In this document: in pieces, positions 25,201 through 25,561 of the stretch
Layout of the letters: every line of letters begins with the position of its first letter
How positions within the stretch are numbered: position 1 is the stretch's first letter
From: a virus
Reading direction: 5' to 3' (one strand)
Virus record (IMG/VR): IMGVR_UViG_3300037635_003893
Span: 1-25,561 of that record
DNA length: 25,561 nucleotides
The notes under the pieces: model-generated
The model's input: the letters and a program-made list of their open reading frames with translations, nothing else
Database searches by the model: none
What the model was told of the DNA's origin: nothing
Program-made: the position numbers and the translations under genes

Positions 25201-25561
25201 TAAGAACCACTATTTGCAATACCACGCTTTTGAATAACACCATTTAAGATTACTAATAAGAATCTTTCATCATCAATATTGAGAATAGTATCTTCTGCAA
25301 TACTAACAATTTGATGTGGTCCTTCAGTTTCGCCATCAATATTAGCAGTATCGATAGTATATCGTTTCTGATTACCAACATTGACTGCAAAGAATTTTTC
25401 TACTTGTGTTGGTTCTAGAATAGTTCTAGCACCTAGATCTTGGTCCCAGATAGGAGGAGTACTGAACTTAATTATGTTTGGTACTACAGATGTATCTACA
25501 AAGTAAGAATCAAATGCTGGTTCATTTGCAGTATGCTTTGTTCTTTGGATAACACCGTTCA
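22287..25561 (-). CDS. Large virion/baseplate protein upstream of gp8, 5' end beyond window (1,090 aa seen)
   Basis: The frame is open from the right edge to the TAA at 22287-22289. A TTG at 25068-25070 could be taken for a start, but translation upstream continues with the same composition (VILNGVIQKRG, IRIEDVVDIRLFYGRDIEP), so the gene is truncated by the window. In gene order it sits where T4 has gene 7 (wedge protein, 1,032 aa), but I see no direct T4 gp7 motif. Visible parts: two LNGVIQ segments (25557 and about 25230), an FTC/SYPR/HTFV module (24115-24440), GGSGYTEAPIVVVT (about 23925), a duplicated acidic EPDP(I/V) linker (about 23620-23730), a GKLLVGNEVVRYLRKTEDRF module (about 23290-23380), and a related GYLFTSGGSVIQYTDKTATE segment at the C-terminus. 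A baseplate-wedge role is probable from position, not proven. Confidence 0.87.
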   Translation of the reverse strand, partial: NGVIQRTKHTANEPAFDSYFVDTSVVPNIIKFSTPPIWDQDLGARTILEPTQVEKFFAVNVGNQKRYTIDTANIDGETEGPHQIVSIAEDTILNIDDERFLLVILNGVIQKRGIANSGSYDVVGSVITFATPIRIEDVVDIRLFYGRDIEPTVNIHNFVVNGYLYPKQITIVGTDAGSNFNNFVVNSDYALTTYENFYLYQEDSSNVYPIGKVYDWEIVNANTLILRVYTNTVDFDPSRALYAKTLGAFESVLHTFDPSVTISISSLDSQLVKIDRSYFKGDIRKSNDLVQRKGFFGLNPGDKIKVDGESTYRTIKSTPGKVDTKDYRSNSDAANSIYGSFGITRYNETTFGEGLSVESEIANGSVSKLIWNERQVREDVQNISSHTITNATYDPATGIFVGTIPNHGFLSQQFLKFKNNSVVFTCDLDNNATEKSYPREGSDPFANTWILIESVTTNTFTINVGISSDTSAHTFVTSTPGGLLRGTEILYRFFRPTAYNYYIPPNIEFIPKNSNGGGARARVVTSKGEIIGVQLLSGGSGYTEAPIVVVTRKYNVIKQDDIKVSLVKLNVQSIVSQSLTISSFISAIELPPPEQALISTIVLRSPSSSSDILEMDIEPDPIVDGNAMPEGETQPGMGNIAYIEPDPVIDALNLRDSDRDIIRIVAVRAEDIVSFSALQTNRVATAIVQLEVDNSRITSTNSSTAPGGYLQAPANIGDSIVYISNTGRFSTNGKLLVGNEVVRYLRKTEDRFLSVTRGLDNTLESSWPAGTFVREIDDYVSVAFGGVQSFVSETSVLSGVTSGRSERLTQSQSQSIIASSSTVSLQKTAIIQVESGIISISDVKFFRQTQTTSESSEPTTIQSVSIAALNQVQVETNSVILGSAIRELLFFTPPGGFVDYFQESIFFTNPVPTRLNGDVTLVTRNVTLRDGSFIEIRNIREDEQANYIGNYNIGNLGANISSWNYVSKDEGVIPSSGVSIGEFERLFASMTIKDFELRGYSNYTLTGDKFSLGIPTTNNPVTITSSTGTIGAVIVVQNTTYFPSAGYLFTSGGSVIQYTDKTATEFTGCTLYSGLNNISNGEEIIPFTIS

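Overview
The window is part of the virion structural (baseplate and tail-fibre) gene cluster of a T4-like myovirus, most probably a marine cyanophage of Synechococcus or Prochlorococcus. The best anchor is a gp8 baseplate-wedge protein whose C-terminus closely resembles T4 gp8. The flanking giant proteins carry sequence patterns I recognise from marine T4-like cyanophages (starts MSFHINSDKEKIRGVNPK, MPAIQVARTDTFEQQR, MSYIKVKGHDGLVRD and MASVNKNF). The DNA is AT-rich. No host-like metabolic gene, tRNA, integrase or CRISPR is present, so the host species cannot be named.

All seven genes are on the minus strand, so transcription runs from high to low coordinates. In that order: the C-terminal 1,090 residues of a large virion protein in the position of T4 gp7 (22287-25561, cut by the window edge); gp8 (20424-22232, 602 aa); a 2,723-aa virion protein with a DUF4815-type N-terminus (12193-20364); a 71-aa coiled-coil protein (11968-12183); a 1,717-aa fibre-like protein (6837-11990); a 166-aa fibre-like protein (6334-6834); and at least 2,095 residues of another giant virion protein (1-6287), whose C-terminus lies beyond position 1. 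Genes are tightly packed, with gaps of 2 to 58 nt and one 23-nt overlap. No gene-free stretch exceeds 60 nt. Three gaps carry a T4-type late-promoter-like octamer 33-37 nt before the start codon, which suggests several late transcription start points.

The proteins are mosaics of small beta-rich modules reused within and between genes. A GxGYT module occurs in five of the seven proteins. An FTC/SYPR/HTFV module occurs as four tandem copies plus one diverged copy in the leftmost gene and once in the rightmost. A W...NVYxA module is shared by the 1,717-aa protein and the leftmost gene. The 1,717-aa protein also has two cupredoxin-like domains. The first keeps a complete plastocyanin-type copper ligand set (His292, Cys341, His344, Met349). 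The second has lost three ligands and is interrupted by another reused module. This possible copper site in a phage structural protein is the most unusual feature of the window.
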